A DNA stretch of 64,000 nt from positions 1 through 64,000 of the forward strand of contig NZ_MWWT01000009.1 in NCBI RefSeq assembly GCF_002259705.1, in the 5' to 3' direction. Shown piece by piece: positions 36,762 through 45,051 of the stretch (its first letter is position 1; each line of letters begins with the position of its first letter). A program made the position numbers and the translations under genes. The notes under the pieces were generated by a model. That model was not told the DNA's origin. It was given only the letters and a program-made list of their open reading frames with translations, and did not search any database. The stretch is from Alloscardovia macacae. Its GTDB lineage: Bacteria > Actinomycetota > Actinomycetes > Actinomycetales > Bifidobacteriaceae.

Positions 36762-38060
36762 ATGCTGCACTTAAACTCTAAGGTCTGGAAGAACCCTTCC
36801 TACCTGCAAAGCTCCTTCGGTATCTTCATGTTCTTCTGCTCCTGGGGCATCTGGTGGTCCTTCTTCCAGCGCTGGTTGAACACGATCGGCCTGAACGGCG
36901 CAGAAGTGGGTCAGATTTACTCCATTAACTCCCTGGCCACGCTCATTATCATGTTCGCTTACGGTGCTATCCAGGATCAGCTCGGCATTAAGCGTCACCT
37001 GGCCATCGCCATCGCAGCCATCGCCGCTCTCGTGGGCCCATTCGTTCAGTTCGTATACTTCCCTATGATTAACGCAGGCGGCACCACCCGCTTCCTCGGC
37101 GCACTCATCGGCTCTGTGGTCCTCTCGGCGGGATACATGGCTGGCTGCTCTCTGTTCGAAGCCTTAACCGAACGTTACTCGCGTAAGTTCCACTTCGAGT
37201 ACGGCCAGTCTCGCGCATGGGGTTCCTTCGGTTACGCCATCGTCGCCCTCGTCGCCGGCCACATCTTTAATGTGAACCCTCTTATCAATTTCTGGCTCGG
37301 CTCCGTCTTCGGCGTCATTATGCTGGGCATCTACGCTTTCTGGGTGCCTGCCGAGCAGAAGGAAGAATTGAAAAAACAGGCAGAACCGGACGCGGAACGC
37401 ACGAATCCTAGCCTGCGCGAGATGGTCAGCGTTCTGGGCATGCCTACGCTCTGGCTGCTCATCGTGTTCATGCTCCTGACGAATACCTTCTACACGGTCT
37501 TCGACCAGCAGATGTTCCCTACGTATTACACGAGCCTGTTCCCTACTGAGGAGATCGGTAACAGCACGTACTCCACGCTGAACGGTATTCAGGTGTTCAT
37601 CGAGTCGGCCATGATGGGCGTCGTGCCTATCATCATGCGTAAGATAGGCGTGCGTAACTCGCTGCTGCTCGGCGCGTTCATCATGTTCGCTCGCATCGGC
37701 CTGTGCGGCGTCTTCCATGATCCTGTGATGGTTTCGGTCGTTAAGCTCTTCCACTCCATCGAGGTGCCGCTGTTCATTCTGCCAGTCTTCCGCTACTTCA
37801 CCCTGCATTTCGACACGAAGCTGTCCGCCACGCTCTACATGGTGGGCTTCCAGATCGCCTCGCAGGTGGGTCAGGTGCTCTTCTCCACGCCGCTGGGCGC
37901 GCTGCATGATCAGCTCGGCGACCGCACCACCTTCTTCACCATTTCCGGCATCGTGTTCGTGGCGCTCGTTTACGGCTTCTTCATCATTAAGAAGGACGAC
38001 CAGGAAGTGGGCGGCGACCCGTTCTACACGGATAAGCAGCTGAAGGCTATGGCCGCGTAA
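36762..38060 (+). CDS. cscB: Sucrose permease, oligosaccharide:H+ symporter family (CscB-like)
   Basis: A 432-residue MFS transporter of the LacY/CscB (OHS) family with 12 predicted helices. Matches include SYLQSSFGIFMFFCSWGIWW at the N-terminus, SLFEALTERYSRKFHFEYG and RAWGSFGYAIVALVAG, the central basic loop, and TLYMVGFQIASQVGQV. CscB rather than LacY is suggested by the adjacent beta-fructofuranosidase. The ATG at 36762 is used; the frame runs open upstream through the leader. The preceding GAGAAAACGCG is a weak ribosome binding site. The upstream double operator implies sugar-controlled expression. Confidence 0.92.
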   Translation: MLHLNSKVWKNPSYLQSSFGIFMFFCSWGIWWSFFQRWLNTIGLNGAEVGQIYSINSLATLIIMFAYGAIQDQLGIKRHLAIAIAAIAALVGPFVQFVYFPMINAGGTTRFLGALIGSVVLSAGYMAGCSLFEALTERYSRKFHFEYGQSRAWGSFGYAIVALVAGHIFNVNPLINFWLGSVFGVIMLGIYAFWVPAEQKEELKKQAEPDAERTNPSLREMVSVLGMPTLWLLIVFMLLTNTFYTVFDQQMFPTYYTSLFPTEEIGNSTYSTLNGIQVFIESAMMGVVPIIMRKIGVRNSLLLGAFIMFARIGLCGVFHDPVMVSVVKLFHSIEVPLFILPVFRYFTLHFDTKLSATLYMVGFQIASQVGQVLFSTPLGALHDQLGDRTTFFTISGIVFVALVYGFFIIKKDDQEVGGDPFYTDKQLKAMAA

Positions 38061-38084
38061 GCTTTTCTTTCCGGCCAATTTTCC

Positions 38085-38121
38085 CGCTGCCGGGGTTAGC
38101 CCCGAGCTCGCCCCGGCAGCG
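38085..38121 (+). terminator. GC-rich hairpin between cscB and cscA
   Basis: CGCTGCCGGGG pairs with CCCCGGCAGCG over a 15-nt loop, followed by TATACTTTTAC. It could partly terminate, giving more cscB than cscA message; the TATACT that follows could also be a -10 box for cscA. Confidence 0.6.
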
Positions 38122-38162
38122 TATACTTTTACTACACGCATCATCAAACAGTGAGGTTTCTT

Positions 38163-39725
38163 ATGTCGAGTTTCATTCCTTCTGAACCAGTTATTCACTC
38201 CATCCGCGACCATGCTACTGAGCTGCAGCGCGCTGAGGAGGGTGTAGCCGCTCTGGCAGCCCAGCGAAATAACCGCTGGTATCCGAAGTTCCACATCGCC
38301 TCGAATGGCGGCTGGATTAATGACCCAAACGGCCTGTGCTTCTACGAAGGACGCTGGCATGTCTTCTACCAGCTGCACCCGTATGGCACGCAGTGGGGTC
38401 CTATGCACTGGGGGCACGTCTCCTCTACGGATATGATTCACTGGCAGCGCGAGAAGATAGCGTTCGCTCCAAGCCTGGAAGAAGAAAAAGATGGCGTCTT
38501 CTCCGGTTCTGCTGTCGTGGGAGATGATGGTAAGCTGCGCGTGTACTACACGGGTCACCGCTGGGCGAACGGCGTGGATAACACGGGCGGAGACTGGCAG
38601 GTCCAGATGCTCGCCACTCCAGATGATGACCAGCTGACGAGCTTTACGAAGCAGGGCATGATTATCGACTGCCCGACCGACGAGGTGGACCACCACTTCC
38701 GCGACCCGAAGGTGTGGAAGACGGACGGAAAGTGGTATATGACGTTCGGCGTCTCCTCGAAGGAGAAGCGCGGCCAGATGTGGCTGTTCAGCTCGGATGA
38801 CATGGTGCACTGGACATATGAGCGTGTGCTCTTCGAACACCCAGACCCAGATGTCTTCATGCTCGAATGCCCAGACTTCTTCCCTCTGACGGATGCTGAG
38901 GGGAACGAGAAATGGGTCATCGGCTTCTCTGCCATGGGCGCGAAAGCACACGGTTTTATGAACCGGAACGTGAATAACGCAGGATACATGATAGGCACCT
39001 GGAAGCCAGGCGAAGCTTTCCACCCTGAGACGGAGTTCCGTCTGTGGGACTGGGGTCATAACTACTATGCTCCACAGTCCTTTAATGATGGGTCTCGCCA
39101 GATAGTCTACGGCTGGATGAGCCCATTCGCTCAGCCTATTCCTATGGAGGAGGACGGCTGGTGCGGTAACCTCACTCTGCCACGCGAGATTACTCTCGGC
39201 GCAGACGGAGACGTCCATACGTATCCAGTGCGCGAGGTCGAAGGTCTGCGCGCGGACTCTCGCGTGTATGGCACCATGAAGCTCGGTGCGAACGAAACCA
39301 CCACCCTCGCAGATGATGCTGAAGCTGTGGAGCTCGAGCTCGAGCTGGACCTGACAGCCGAGGCGACGAGCGCGGAGCGCACGGGCGTACGCGTTCATGC
39401 CACCCCAGATGGTTCGTACACGTCCATCGCCTATGATGCGCAGCTGCAGCGCGTCGTCATCGACCGCCAGAATGCGGCCACGGGTGACCGCGGTTATCGT
39501 GCAGCTCCGGTGAGCGACGCAGAGCTCGCCACCGGGAAGCTTTCTCTGCGCATCTTCGTGGACCGCGGCTGCGTAGAAGTCTACGTGAACGGCGGAAAGC
39601 AGGCCATGAGCTCCTACAGCTATGCTGGCGAAGGCCCACGCGCTATCCAGCTCGTCAGTGAGTCTGGAAGCACCACATGGTCAGATGTACGCCTGCACCA
39701 TCTGAACTCCATCGGCCTGGAGTAA
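38163..39725 (+). CDS. cscA: Beta-fructofuranosidase (sucrose hydrolase), GH32
   Basis: Hydrolyses sucrose (and perhaps short fructans) to glucose and fructose. No signal peptide, so intracellular, fitting the neighbouring permease. GH32 motifs: nucleophile Asp in GGWINDPNGLCFYEG, the transition-state Asp in HHFRDPKVW and the acid/base Glu in FMLECPDFFPL. The five-blade propeller (about residues 30-345) is followed by a beta-sandwich with LRIFVDRGCVEVYVNGG. At 520 residues it has normal length. Start MSSFIPSEP at 38163, with GTGAGG upstream. Confidence 0.96.
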   Translation: MSSFIPSEPVIHSIRDHATELQRAEEGVAALAAQRNNRWYPKFHIASNGGWINDPNGLCFYEGRWHVFYQLHPYGTQWGPMHWGHVSSTDMIHWQREKIAFAPSLEEEKDGVFSGSAVVGDDGKLRVYYTGHRWANGVDNTGGDWQVQMLATPDDDQLTSFTKQGMIIDCPTDEVDHHFRDPKVWKTDGKWYMTFGVSSKEKRGQMWLFSSDDMVHWTYERVLFEHPDPDVFMLECPDFFPLTDAEGNEKWVIGFSAMGAKAHGFMNRNVNNAGYMIGTWKPGEAFHPETEFRLWDWGHNYYAPQSFNDGSRQIVYGWMSPFAQPIPMEEDGWCGNLTLPREITLGADGDVHTYPVREVEGLRADSRVYGTMKLGANETTTLADDAEAVELELELDLTAEATSAERTGVRVHATPDGSYTSIAYDAQLQRVVIDRQNAATGDRGYRAAPVSDAELATGKLSLRIFVDRGCVEVYVNGGKQAMSSYSYAGEGPRAIQLVSESGSTTWSDVRLHHLNSIGLE

Positions 39726-39763
39726 AAACGAGACTCGCCTCACGATAAAAAAGACCACCCGAA

Positions 39764-39802
39764 ATGCGCCCTCTGCACTAAATACTGAGCACGAGGGCGC
39801 AT
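39764..39802 (+). terminator. Hairpin downstream of cscA
   Basis: ATGCGCCCTC pairs with GAGGGCGCAT over 19 nt, 39 nt past the cscA stop. Only a weak T run follows (GACGTTTCTC). Confidence 0.6.
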
Positions 39803-39861
39803 GACGTTTCTCGCCTGCCCACTGCCCACACGCCTATGGACCTAGTGCTACCCTAGTGAGC

Positions 39862-40437
39862 ATGGCTAAAAAGAACTCGAAACACGCGAAAGATAAAGAG
39901 AAAGAATCTGCCGCCACTCCCGCCCTCGTCGAGCTCGACGAGCATCACATCTCCACCACGCTGTACACCTATGAGCATGATGGGGACCACATGAGTGAGG
40001 GCTTCGGACTCGAAGGCGCAGCTCAGCTCGCCGGGCAGAACGCTGACGGCCACAGCCTCGTCCCCGAGCAAATGTTTAAGACTCTGCTTATCGACGTCGG
40101 AGAGCGTGTGGGGCACGACCTCGCCACTGTCATCGTGCCTGTCACCTGCCATGTGAATCTGAAAGCAGCTGCCGCAGCTCTCGGAGTTAAGAAGGCGCAG
40201 ATGGCAGACCCAGCCGTCGCCCAGCGTCAGACAGGATATGTAGTGGGCGGCATCTCTCCTTTCGGCCATAAGCAGAAGCATCCCACCGTGCTCGACGAGT
40301 CAGCGCTCGAATTTGAGGAAATTCTCGTCTCCGGCGGTAAGCGCGGTCTGAGCGTGGGAGTCAACCCACTGGACATCATCGATGTACTGGATGCTAGAAT
40401 AGCCTCTGTGGGTGCTGCAGGAAGCCACCCACGCTAA
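39862..40437 (+). CDS. ybaK: YbaK/EbsC family Cys-tRNA(Pro) deacylase
   Basis: Hydrolyses mischarged aminoacyl-tRNA, typically Cys-tRNA(Pro). 191 residues; the first 25 are a Lys-rich extension. The YbaK domain shows MFKTLLIDVG (the catalytic Lys region), HVNLKAAAAALGVKKAQMAD and QTGYVVGGISPFGHKQK, followed by VSGGKRGLSVGVNPLDI. TACCCT lies 7 nt before the ATG and no ribosome binding site is present, so it may be leaderless. A GTG two codons upstream is the alternative start. Confidence 0.93.
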   Translation: MAKKNSKHAKDKEKESAATPALVELDEHHISTTLYTYEHDGDHMSEGFGLEGAAQLAGQNADGHSLVPEQMFKTLLIDVGERVGHDLATVIVPVTCHVNLKAAAAALGVKKAQMADPAVAQRQTGYVVGGISPFGHKQKHPTVLDESALEFEEILVSGGKRGLSVGVNPLDIIDVLDARIASVGAAGSHPR

Positions 40438-40465
40438 AAAGAACTCACAGAAAAAGAAGGTACAG

Positions 40466-41443
40466 ATGACTCACATTCTTCCACGCTGGGCAGGAAATGA
40501 GTACACTATCCACGCCGGATCCTACACAGCAGTAGTGACGGAACAGGGAGCAGCTCTCGAACGCTTCGAGTGGAATGGCACACCAGTGACCGTGCCATTT
40601 AACCCGAATGAGCCAGTGCACGCCTGTAACGGTCAGATTCTGCTCCCGTATCCGAACCGCATCGAGGACGGCACGTATGAATTTGAGGGGCAGACATACC
40701 AGTTCCCTATCGATGAGCACGAACGCCATAACTCCATTCATGGGCTCGGATACCGTAGCGCATGGAAGCTTGAGTCGCTCACAGATCGCAGCGTGTCGCT
40801 CAGCTGGCGCACGCCTCGCCTGGCTGCGTATCCCTTCGACCTCTTCGTCACGGCCACCTATACTCTCACCGAAGAGCGCGGCCTGCAGCTGACTGTGTCC
40901 GCGTATAATAACGGCGAGTCGAACGCGCCGTGGGCTCTGGCCACGCATCCGTGGCTGTTCAGCGGTTTCGACGGCGGCGCTGAGCCGGCTGAGGCGACTA
41001 CCGCACAGCTCGATGCTGCGAATGCGGCATGCCGTCTGCGCGTGCCTGCTGACACGCATGTTCAGGTCAGCTCTCGCCTTCTGCCTACGGGCCTGGAATC
41101 TGTGGAGGGAACACGCTTCGACCTGCGTGGTGGAGACGAGATAGGCGACCAGTCCTTCGACGATGCGTGGACGGACCTCGTGCACGGTGGAGATGGACGT
41201 GCCGAAGCCGTCTTCACTCGTCCGGATGGCGTGGAAGTGACCATCACCGGCGACGAGAGCATCACCTCCTTCCAGGTGTGTAATGGCTATGGCTGGGACG
41301 CAGCTCATAAGCCTGCCGGTGTCGCTGTGGAGCCACAAACTGCCTATGCGAATGCATTCCGTAGCGGTAAAGACCTCATCGTCATCGAGCCGGGACAGAG
41401 CACTTTCACAAATATCTGGTATAGCGCGCGTCGCGTGGACTAG
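40466..41443 (+). CDS. Aldose 1-epimerase family protein
   Basis: A 325-residue galactose mutarotase-like protein that interconverts sugar anomers. Matches: GNEYTIHAGSYTAVVTEQGA at the N-terminus, NGQILLPYPNRIEDGTYEFE, the catalytic-type His in HNSIHGLGYRSAW and in ATHPWLF, and the C-terminal Glu in AGVAVEPQTAYANAF. The AGAAGG ribosome binding site supports the ATG at 40466. It is 28 nt after ybaK. Substrate cannot be told from sequence; with cscA nearby, sucrose-derived glucose is plausible. Confidence 0.92.
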   Translation: MTHILPRWAGNEYTIHAGSYTAVVTEQGAALERFEWNGTPVTVPFNPNEPVHACNGQILLPYPNRIEDGTYEFEGQTYQFPIDEHERHNSIHGLGYRSAWKLESLTDRSVSLSWRTPRLAAYPFDLFVTATYTLTEERGLQLTVSAYNNGESNAPWALATHPWLFSGFDGGAEPAEATTAQLDAANAACRLRVPADTHVQVSSRLLPTGLESVEGTRFDLRGGDEIGDQSFDDAWTDLVHGGDGRAEAVFTRPDGVEVTITGDESITSFQVCNGYGWDAAHKPAGVAVEPQTAYANAFRSGKDLIVIEPGQSTFTNIWYSARRVD

Positions 41444-41506
41444 TGTCCTAGTCGAGCGGGTGTGAGATACTCTATAAGGTAATTTTCAAGTTTAAAGGAG
41501 TTTACC

Positions 41507-41581
41507 ATGGGTAAGCGTGGACGCATGCGTCGTGAACGTCGTAAGAAGGCTGCAAATCACGGCAAGAGGCCAAATGCATAA
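41507..41581 (+). CDS. Ribosomal protein bL37 (24 residues)
   Basis: A 24-residue, highly basic protein: MGKRGRMRRERRKKAANHGK then RPNA. It matches the actinobacterial large-subunit protein bL37 known from mycobacterial ribosome structures (AKRGRKKR... ANHGKRPN ending). AAAGGAG lies 7 nt before the ATG, and a terminator follows 18 nt after the stop. Its own promoter is likely in 41460-41490. It is short enough that automatic annotation often misses it. Confidence 0.9.
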   Translation: MGKRGRMRRERRKKAANHGKRPNA

Positions 41582-41598
41582 GCCTCAGGCGAATACTT

Positions 41599-41648
41599 AA
41601 AAGGGGATTTCCCGCTCGTACATCTGTACGTCCGAGAAATCCCCTTTT
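41599..41648. terminator. Bidirectional terminator after bL37
   Basis: AAAAGGGGATTTC pairs with GAAATCCCCTTTT, with A and T runs on the two sides. It serves bL37 on the plus strand and the sigma/anti-sigma transcript on the minus strand. Confidence 0.9.
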
Positions 41649-41663
41649 ACTATGTACGGTGCG

Positions 41664-42116
41664 TTACTCGCAGCCGCAGTCCTCGCCATCCACACCATCG
41701 ATGCATCGACGCAGACGCTCATACAGGGACGATGGAGCACACTCAGGGCGTAGGCACTGCTTGATAGCCGCTATCATCTCCTGCTCACGCTTGTCGCAGC
41801 AGCTCGCTGGGTCGAAGCAGTCTGCAGACAGGGCCAGCTCAGCCGTCTTCTGCTCGTAGATAGCCTGCTGGGCGACGACACCCTTTCCTCGTGCATTGCC
41901 TCGACATGCTCTGCTCGACCACGCAGTACCATAATTCAGCTCGACGCGCGCGTAGCGGTTTATGAGAACCATCTCTCCACAGCCATAGCTGCGTACCACT
42001 GTCACGACTGCGTTTCCCGCGTTTTTCTTTACATACGTGCTCACGTGTCTTCCCCCGTTCGAGCGCCCGGTATACATTGTCATCTTCTGTAGAGTTAACC
42101 GCGTCAGACCGCCCAT
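41664..42116 (-). CDS. Cysteine-rich protein coupled to the sigma factor, candidate anti-sigma factor
   Basis: Its ATG overlaps the sigma factor stop (TAATG), the usual arrangement of an anti-sigma gene. The C-terminal half (CFDPASCCDKREQEMIAAIK, then CLRPECAPSSLYERLRRC) resembles the end of RsrA-type zinc anti-sigma factors in the order C..C, helix, C, APxxLxxR. The conserved HxxxCxxC is not present in its standard form. There are many other Cys, including DCGCE at the end. The N-terminal 50 codons look poorly coding; a GTG at 42044 with GGGGGAAG upstream may be the true start, giving 126 residues. Confidence 0.5.
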   Translation of the reverse strand: MGGLTRLTLQKMTMYTGRSNGGRHVSTYVKKNAGNAVVTVVRSYGCGEMVLINRYARVELNYGTAWSSRACRGNARGKGVVAQQAIYEQKTAELALSADCFDPASCCDKREQEMIAAIKQCLRPECAPSSLYERLRRCIDGVDGEDCGCE

Positions 42117-42751
42117 TATTTCTCCCCCGCCTTTTTCTTCTCACTGAGCGTAAATCCACGCTCTGCTCCATACTCCATGAGTTCAGCCTTCAGCTGCGTG
42201 CGAGCGCGGTTCAGTCTGCTCATGACCGTGCCTATCTTCACTCCCTGTTCTTCAGCGACCTGAGCGTAGGATTTCCCGTCAATTGCCGTCGCGATGAACA
42301 CCTCACGGCGTTCTGGCGACAGACGGTTCAGCGCCGCTACTATCTCCTCCGGCGCGAAACTGTCCATATACGTCTGCTCAGCTGACTTCAGCTCGTCGGC
42401 AGAATGCTCGGACGCGGCATATAAGTCCCAGTCGTCGTACTCTCCACTCGTATCTGCTCTCTGTGGACGTCTCTTCGCTTTCTGATACTGGTTAAAGAAC
42501 AGGTTTCGCTCTATGGTGGTCATCCACGCGGCGAAGTTCGTCCCCGGCGTAAAGGATGCGAAGTTCTTATATCCGCGCTCGTAGGTGTCCTGGACGAGGT
42601 CCTGCGCGTCGTCTGGATTATTCGTCAGTTTCATGGCGAAACGATACAGCTGATCCACGATGGGCATGGCGAGGGCTTCGAAGTGCGCACGGTCAGTAAC
42701 TCGCGGTGCATTCGTCGTGCTCGGAGCATCCGTCTCTTCATATTCTTCCAT
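42116..42751 (-). CDS. ECF-type RNA polymerase sigma factor (SigH/SigR-like)
   Basis: A 211-residue group 4 sigma factor. Region 2 is PIVDQLYRFAMKLTNNPDDA followed by QDLVQDTYERGYKNFASFTP and TNFAAWMTTIERNLFFNQYQ; region 4 is ALNRLSPERREVFIATAIDG with KSYAQVAEEQGVKIGTVMSR. The region 2 sequence is closest to SigH/SigR, which control thiol-oxidative stress responses in actinobacteria. It is divergent from a DnaQ-like gene and coupled to a Cys-rich gene. Confidence 0.93.
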   Translation of the reverse strand: MEEYEETDAPSTTNAPRVTDRAHFEALAMPIVDQLYRFAMKLTNNPDDAQDLVQDTYERGYKNFASFTPGTNFAAWMTTIERNLFFNQYQKAKRRPQRADTSGEYDDWDLYAASEHSADELKSAEQTYMDSFAPEEIVAALNRLSPERREVFIATAIDGKSYAQVAEEQGVKIGTVMSRLNRARTQLKAELMEYGAERGFTLSEKKKAGEK

Positions 42752-42781
42752 AGGTCTTATTCTTGCACGATAATGGTACGC

Positions 42782-43522
42782 ATGACACTTTTACTCGACA
42801 CTCTCGGCGCGTTACCCACGCAAAATCAGGACATGCCGCTGCGGGAAAGTTATCTTCTCGGATTCGACACGGAGACGACAGGCACGCGTGCAGGCGCGGA
42901 TGCTATCGTCTCTGCTTCACTTGTCCTGCGCGCTCCTGCTTCGGCGAGCACCTCGACAGTTTCAGGCGAGGACGTGCTCGCTGGCTGGATTATCCAGCCA
43001 GACGTACCTATGAGCCCTGGAGCGTCCGCGGTGAACGGTTTTACGAATGAGTACCTCGCTGAGCATGGTGCTCCGCAGACCGAAGCACTACCCCACATAG
43101 CGCAGATTATTCGCCTCGCTCAGGAAAAGAACATCCCTCTCGTAGCTTATAACGCGCCATTTGACGTCCATATGCTTCAGGGTGACCTCGCGAAACTTCA
43201 TGCAAAGCCGCTAGATATCCATCTCGTCGTGGATCCGCTGGTCATAGACCGCGCAGTGAGCCGCCGCCGCGGGAAGCGCACACTCACCGATACGACACGC
43301 TACTATGGCGTCCAGCCACGCGGAGACTTCCACACGGCTCAGGCAGATACTGTGGCCACGCTCGACCTCATCGAGCCGCTTACGCGTTTGTATCCATCCT
43401 GTAATGTTCCCCTCGAATCTCTTATGGAATACCAGCGTGCAGGCTACACTGCATGGAAGAAGAGTTATAACGAGTATCGCGTGGCATCCGGCCGCAGCCC
43501 TATTCGAGGAAGTTGGTTATAA
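42782..43522 (+). CDS. DnaQ-like 3'-5' exonuclease (DEDDh)
   Basis: A 246-residue exonuclease related to the DNA polymerase III epsilon subunit. Motif ExoI is LLGFDTETTGTRAGADAIV, ExoII LVAYNAPFDVHML and ExoIII FHTAQADTVATLDLIEPL, giving the DEDDh residues. A SLMEYQRAGYTAWKKSYNEY tail follows; no polymerase-binding or other domain is apparent. The ATG at 42782 is 7 nt after GATAAT without a ribosome binding site. Its stop codon touches the start of the MurE-like gene. Role in repair or RNA processing uncertain. Confidence 0.9.
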   Translation: MTLLLDTLGALPTQNQDMPLRESYLLGFDTETTGTRAGADAIVSASLVLRAPASASTSTVSGEDVLAGWIIQPDVPMSPGASAVNGFTNEYLAEHGAPQTEALPHIAQIIRLAQEKNIPLVAYNAPFDVHMLQGDLAKLHAKPLDIHLVVDPLVIDRAVSRRRGKRTLTDTTRYYGVQPRGDFHTAQADTVATLDLIEPLTRLYPSCNVPLESLMEYQRAGYTAWKKSYNEYRVASGRSPIRGSWL

Positions 43523-44998
43523 ATGTCTTTTCAGCCTCATCTCACCCTTCAGCGCGCACTCGACGTACTGTCTGCGCATGACTTGCTGAGCGCATCCCCT
43601 GCTGCCCCGGCAGAAGAAGCAGAAGTAGCAGATGTTACGTTCACTCACCTCACCTATGCCAGTGGCGAGGTAAGCGGCCCAGATACGCTCCTCATCTGTA
43701 AGGGCGCGTTTAAGGATGCGTATATGCGTGATGCCGCTTCGCGTGGTCTCGCCTACTACGTGGCAGACCGCACGTTCAGCTCGGACTATGCGCACGATGC
43801 TCGCGTTATCCTCGTGAAGGATACGCGTAAGACTCTGGCCGTGCTCGCTCAGGAGTTTTACGGTCATCCGGATAAGGAACTGACCACCATCGGTATTACG
43901 GGTACGAAGGGGAAGAGCACGACGGCGTATTATACCCACGCCATCGTGAATGATTACTTTACCCATAAGGCCGCGCTCATCTCCTCGGTGGATAACTGCA
44001 CGGATGGTGTCACGTATGTAGAGTCGGATCTGACGACCCCAGAATCTCTGGACCTGTACCGTATGCTGCGTGAGGCTGTGAATAATGGTCTGACACATGC
44101 GGTTATCGAGGTTTCCTCGCAGGCATATAAGGTAGACCGCGTCTATAATCTTCACTTCAGCATCGGCGCGTTCCTGAATATCTTCCCCGATCACATCAGC
44201 CCTATCGAGCATCCCACGTTCGACGATTACTTCGCGTGCAAGCGTCAGATTATCGCGCATAGTGATGTCATGGTTTTCGGCGCGGATATACTGCACCGCG
44301 ACGTCCTGGACGAGGATGTGCGTACGGCCGGCATCGACGCGTATTTCGTGGGCGCGGCCGGCATCGCGCACACGGACATCGCTCTGGATATGCCTGGTCA
44401 GTTCAATTATGCGAATGCTGCCGTGGCGGTTAAACTCGCCGAACTGGCTGGAGTTCCTGCGGATAGCTCGAGCATTCTCGCCGTGAATCACGTGCGCATC
44501 TCGGGACGCATGGAGGTCTTCCGCGGTACGCACGAGAACGACTCCCAGGTCCTCGCTATAGTGGACTACGCTCATAATGGCATCAGCACGACCACACTTC
44601 TCGACTATGTGGACAGCGAGTATGGCGCCCAGCATCCGCACATTACGCTCGTCACCGGCTCTGCGGGAAATAAAGCATATAACCGCCGACCAGAGATAGT
44701 GCATGCGGCAGAAAACCGTATTCATCGCTTTATCTTCACCACAGAAGATACGAATACGGAGTCTGAAGAGCACATCTGCCGCGACATGGATAATGCCATT
44801 ACGAATCCTGATGTGCAGCATGACATTATCATCGACCGTACTGAGGCTGTGGAGACAGCTCTGAAGGATGCAGCCGCACTAAACAGCTTCGCCATCGTGC
44901 TCGTCATCGGTAAGGGGAACGAGCGCTGGATAAAGCACCTGAACCACCATGTCGCCTATGAAGGGGATGACGCTATAGTCAAGCGCATCCTGCTCTAA
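43523..44998 (+). CDS. MurE-like Mur ligase (UDP-MurNAc-tripeptide synthetase family)
   Basis: A 491-residue Mur ligase. ATP site TIGITGTKGKSTTAYYTHAI, then YVESDLTTPESLDLYRML, VIEVSSQAYKVDR, and the carbamylated-Lys region YFACKRQI. The C-terminal domain has GRMEVFRG, VDYAHNG, and TEDTNTES in place of the DNPR or DNPA amino-acid recognition motif of MurE. The third amino acid added to the peptide, or whether it acts as a second MurE, cannot be read. The ATG directly follows the DnaQ-like stop codon (TAAATG). Confidence 0.88.
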   Translation: MSFQPHLTLQRALDVLSAHDLLSASPAAPAEEAEVADVTFTHLTYASGEVSGPDTLLICKGAFKDAYMRDAASRGLAYYVADRTFSSDYAHDARVILVKDTRKTLAVLAQEFYGHPDKELTTIGITGTKGKSTTAYYTHAIVNDYFTHKAALISSVDNCTDGVTYVESDLTTPESLDLYRMLREAVNNGLTHAVIEVSSQAYKVDRVYNLHFSIGAFLNIFPDHISPIEHPTFDDYFACKRQIIAHSDVMVFGADILHRDVLDEDVRTAGIDAYFVGAAGIAHTDIALDMPGQFNYANAAVAVKLAELAGVPADSSSILAVNHVRISGRMEVFRGTHENDSQVLAIVDYAHNGISTTTLLDYVDSEYGAQHPHITLVTGSAGNKAYNRRPEIVHAAENRIHRFIFTTEDTNTESEEHICRDMDNAITNPDVQHDIIIDRTEAVETALKDAAALNSFAIVLVIGKGNERWIKHLNHHVAYEGDDAIVKRILL

Positions 44999-45013
44999 GT
45001 GTGACATCAGAAG

Positions 45014-45040
45014 AAAAGGCCCCTCGATGAGGGGCCTTTT
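45014..45040. terminator. Bidirectional terminator between murE-like gene and folC
   Basis: AAAAGGCCCC, loop TCGATGA, GGGGCCTTTT. It is placed 15 nt after the plus-strand gene and 12 nt after the folC stop. Confidence 0.92.
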
Positions 45041-45051
45041 GTCATAGAATT

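Noticed and set aside
37164-39398. A 744-codon minus-strand frame opposite cscB-cscA.
   Set aside because: Both sense genes have clear family motifs and conserved lengths. The antisense product has no recognisable domain.
41839-42171. A 110-codon frame overlapping the sigma factor end and Cys-rich gene.
   Set aside because: Arg/Lys-rich composition, no ribosome binding site and a competing frame with a well-coded C-terminal half. A short CTRKGCRRPA stretch looked like a zinc finger but is not continued.
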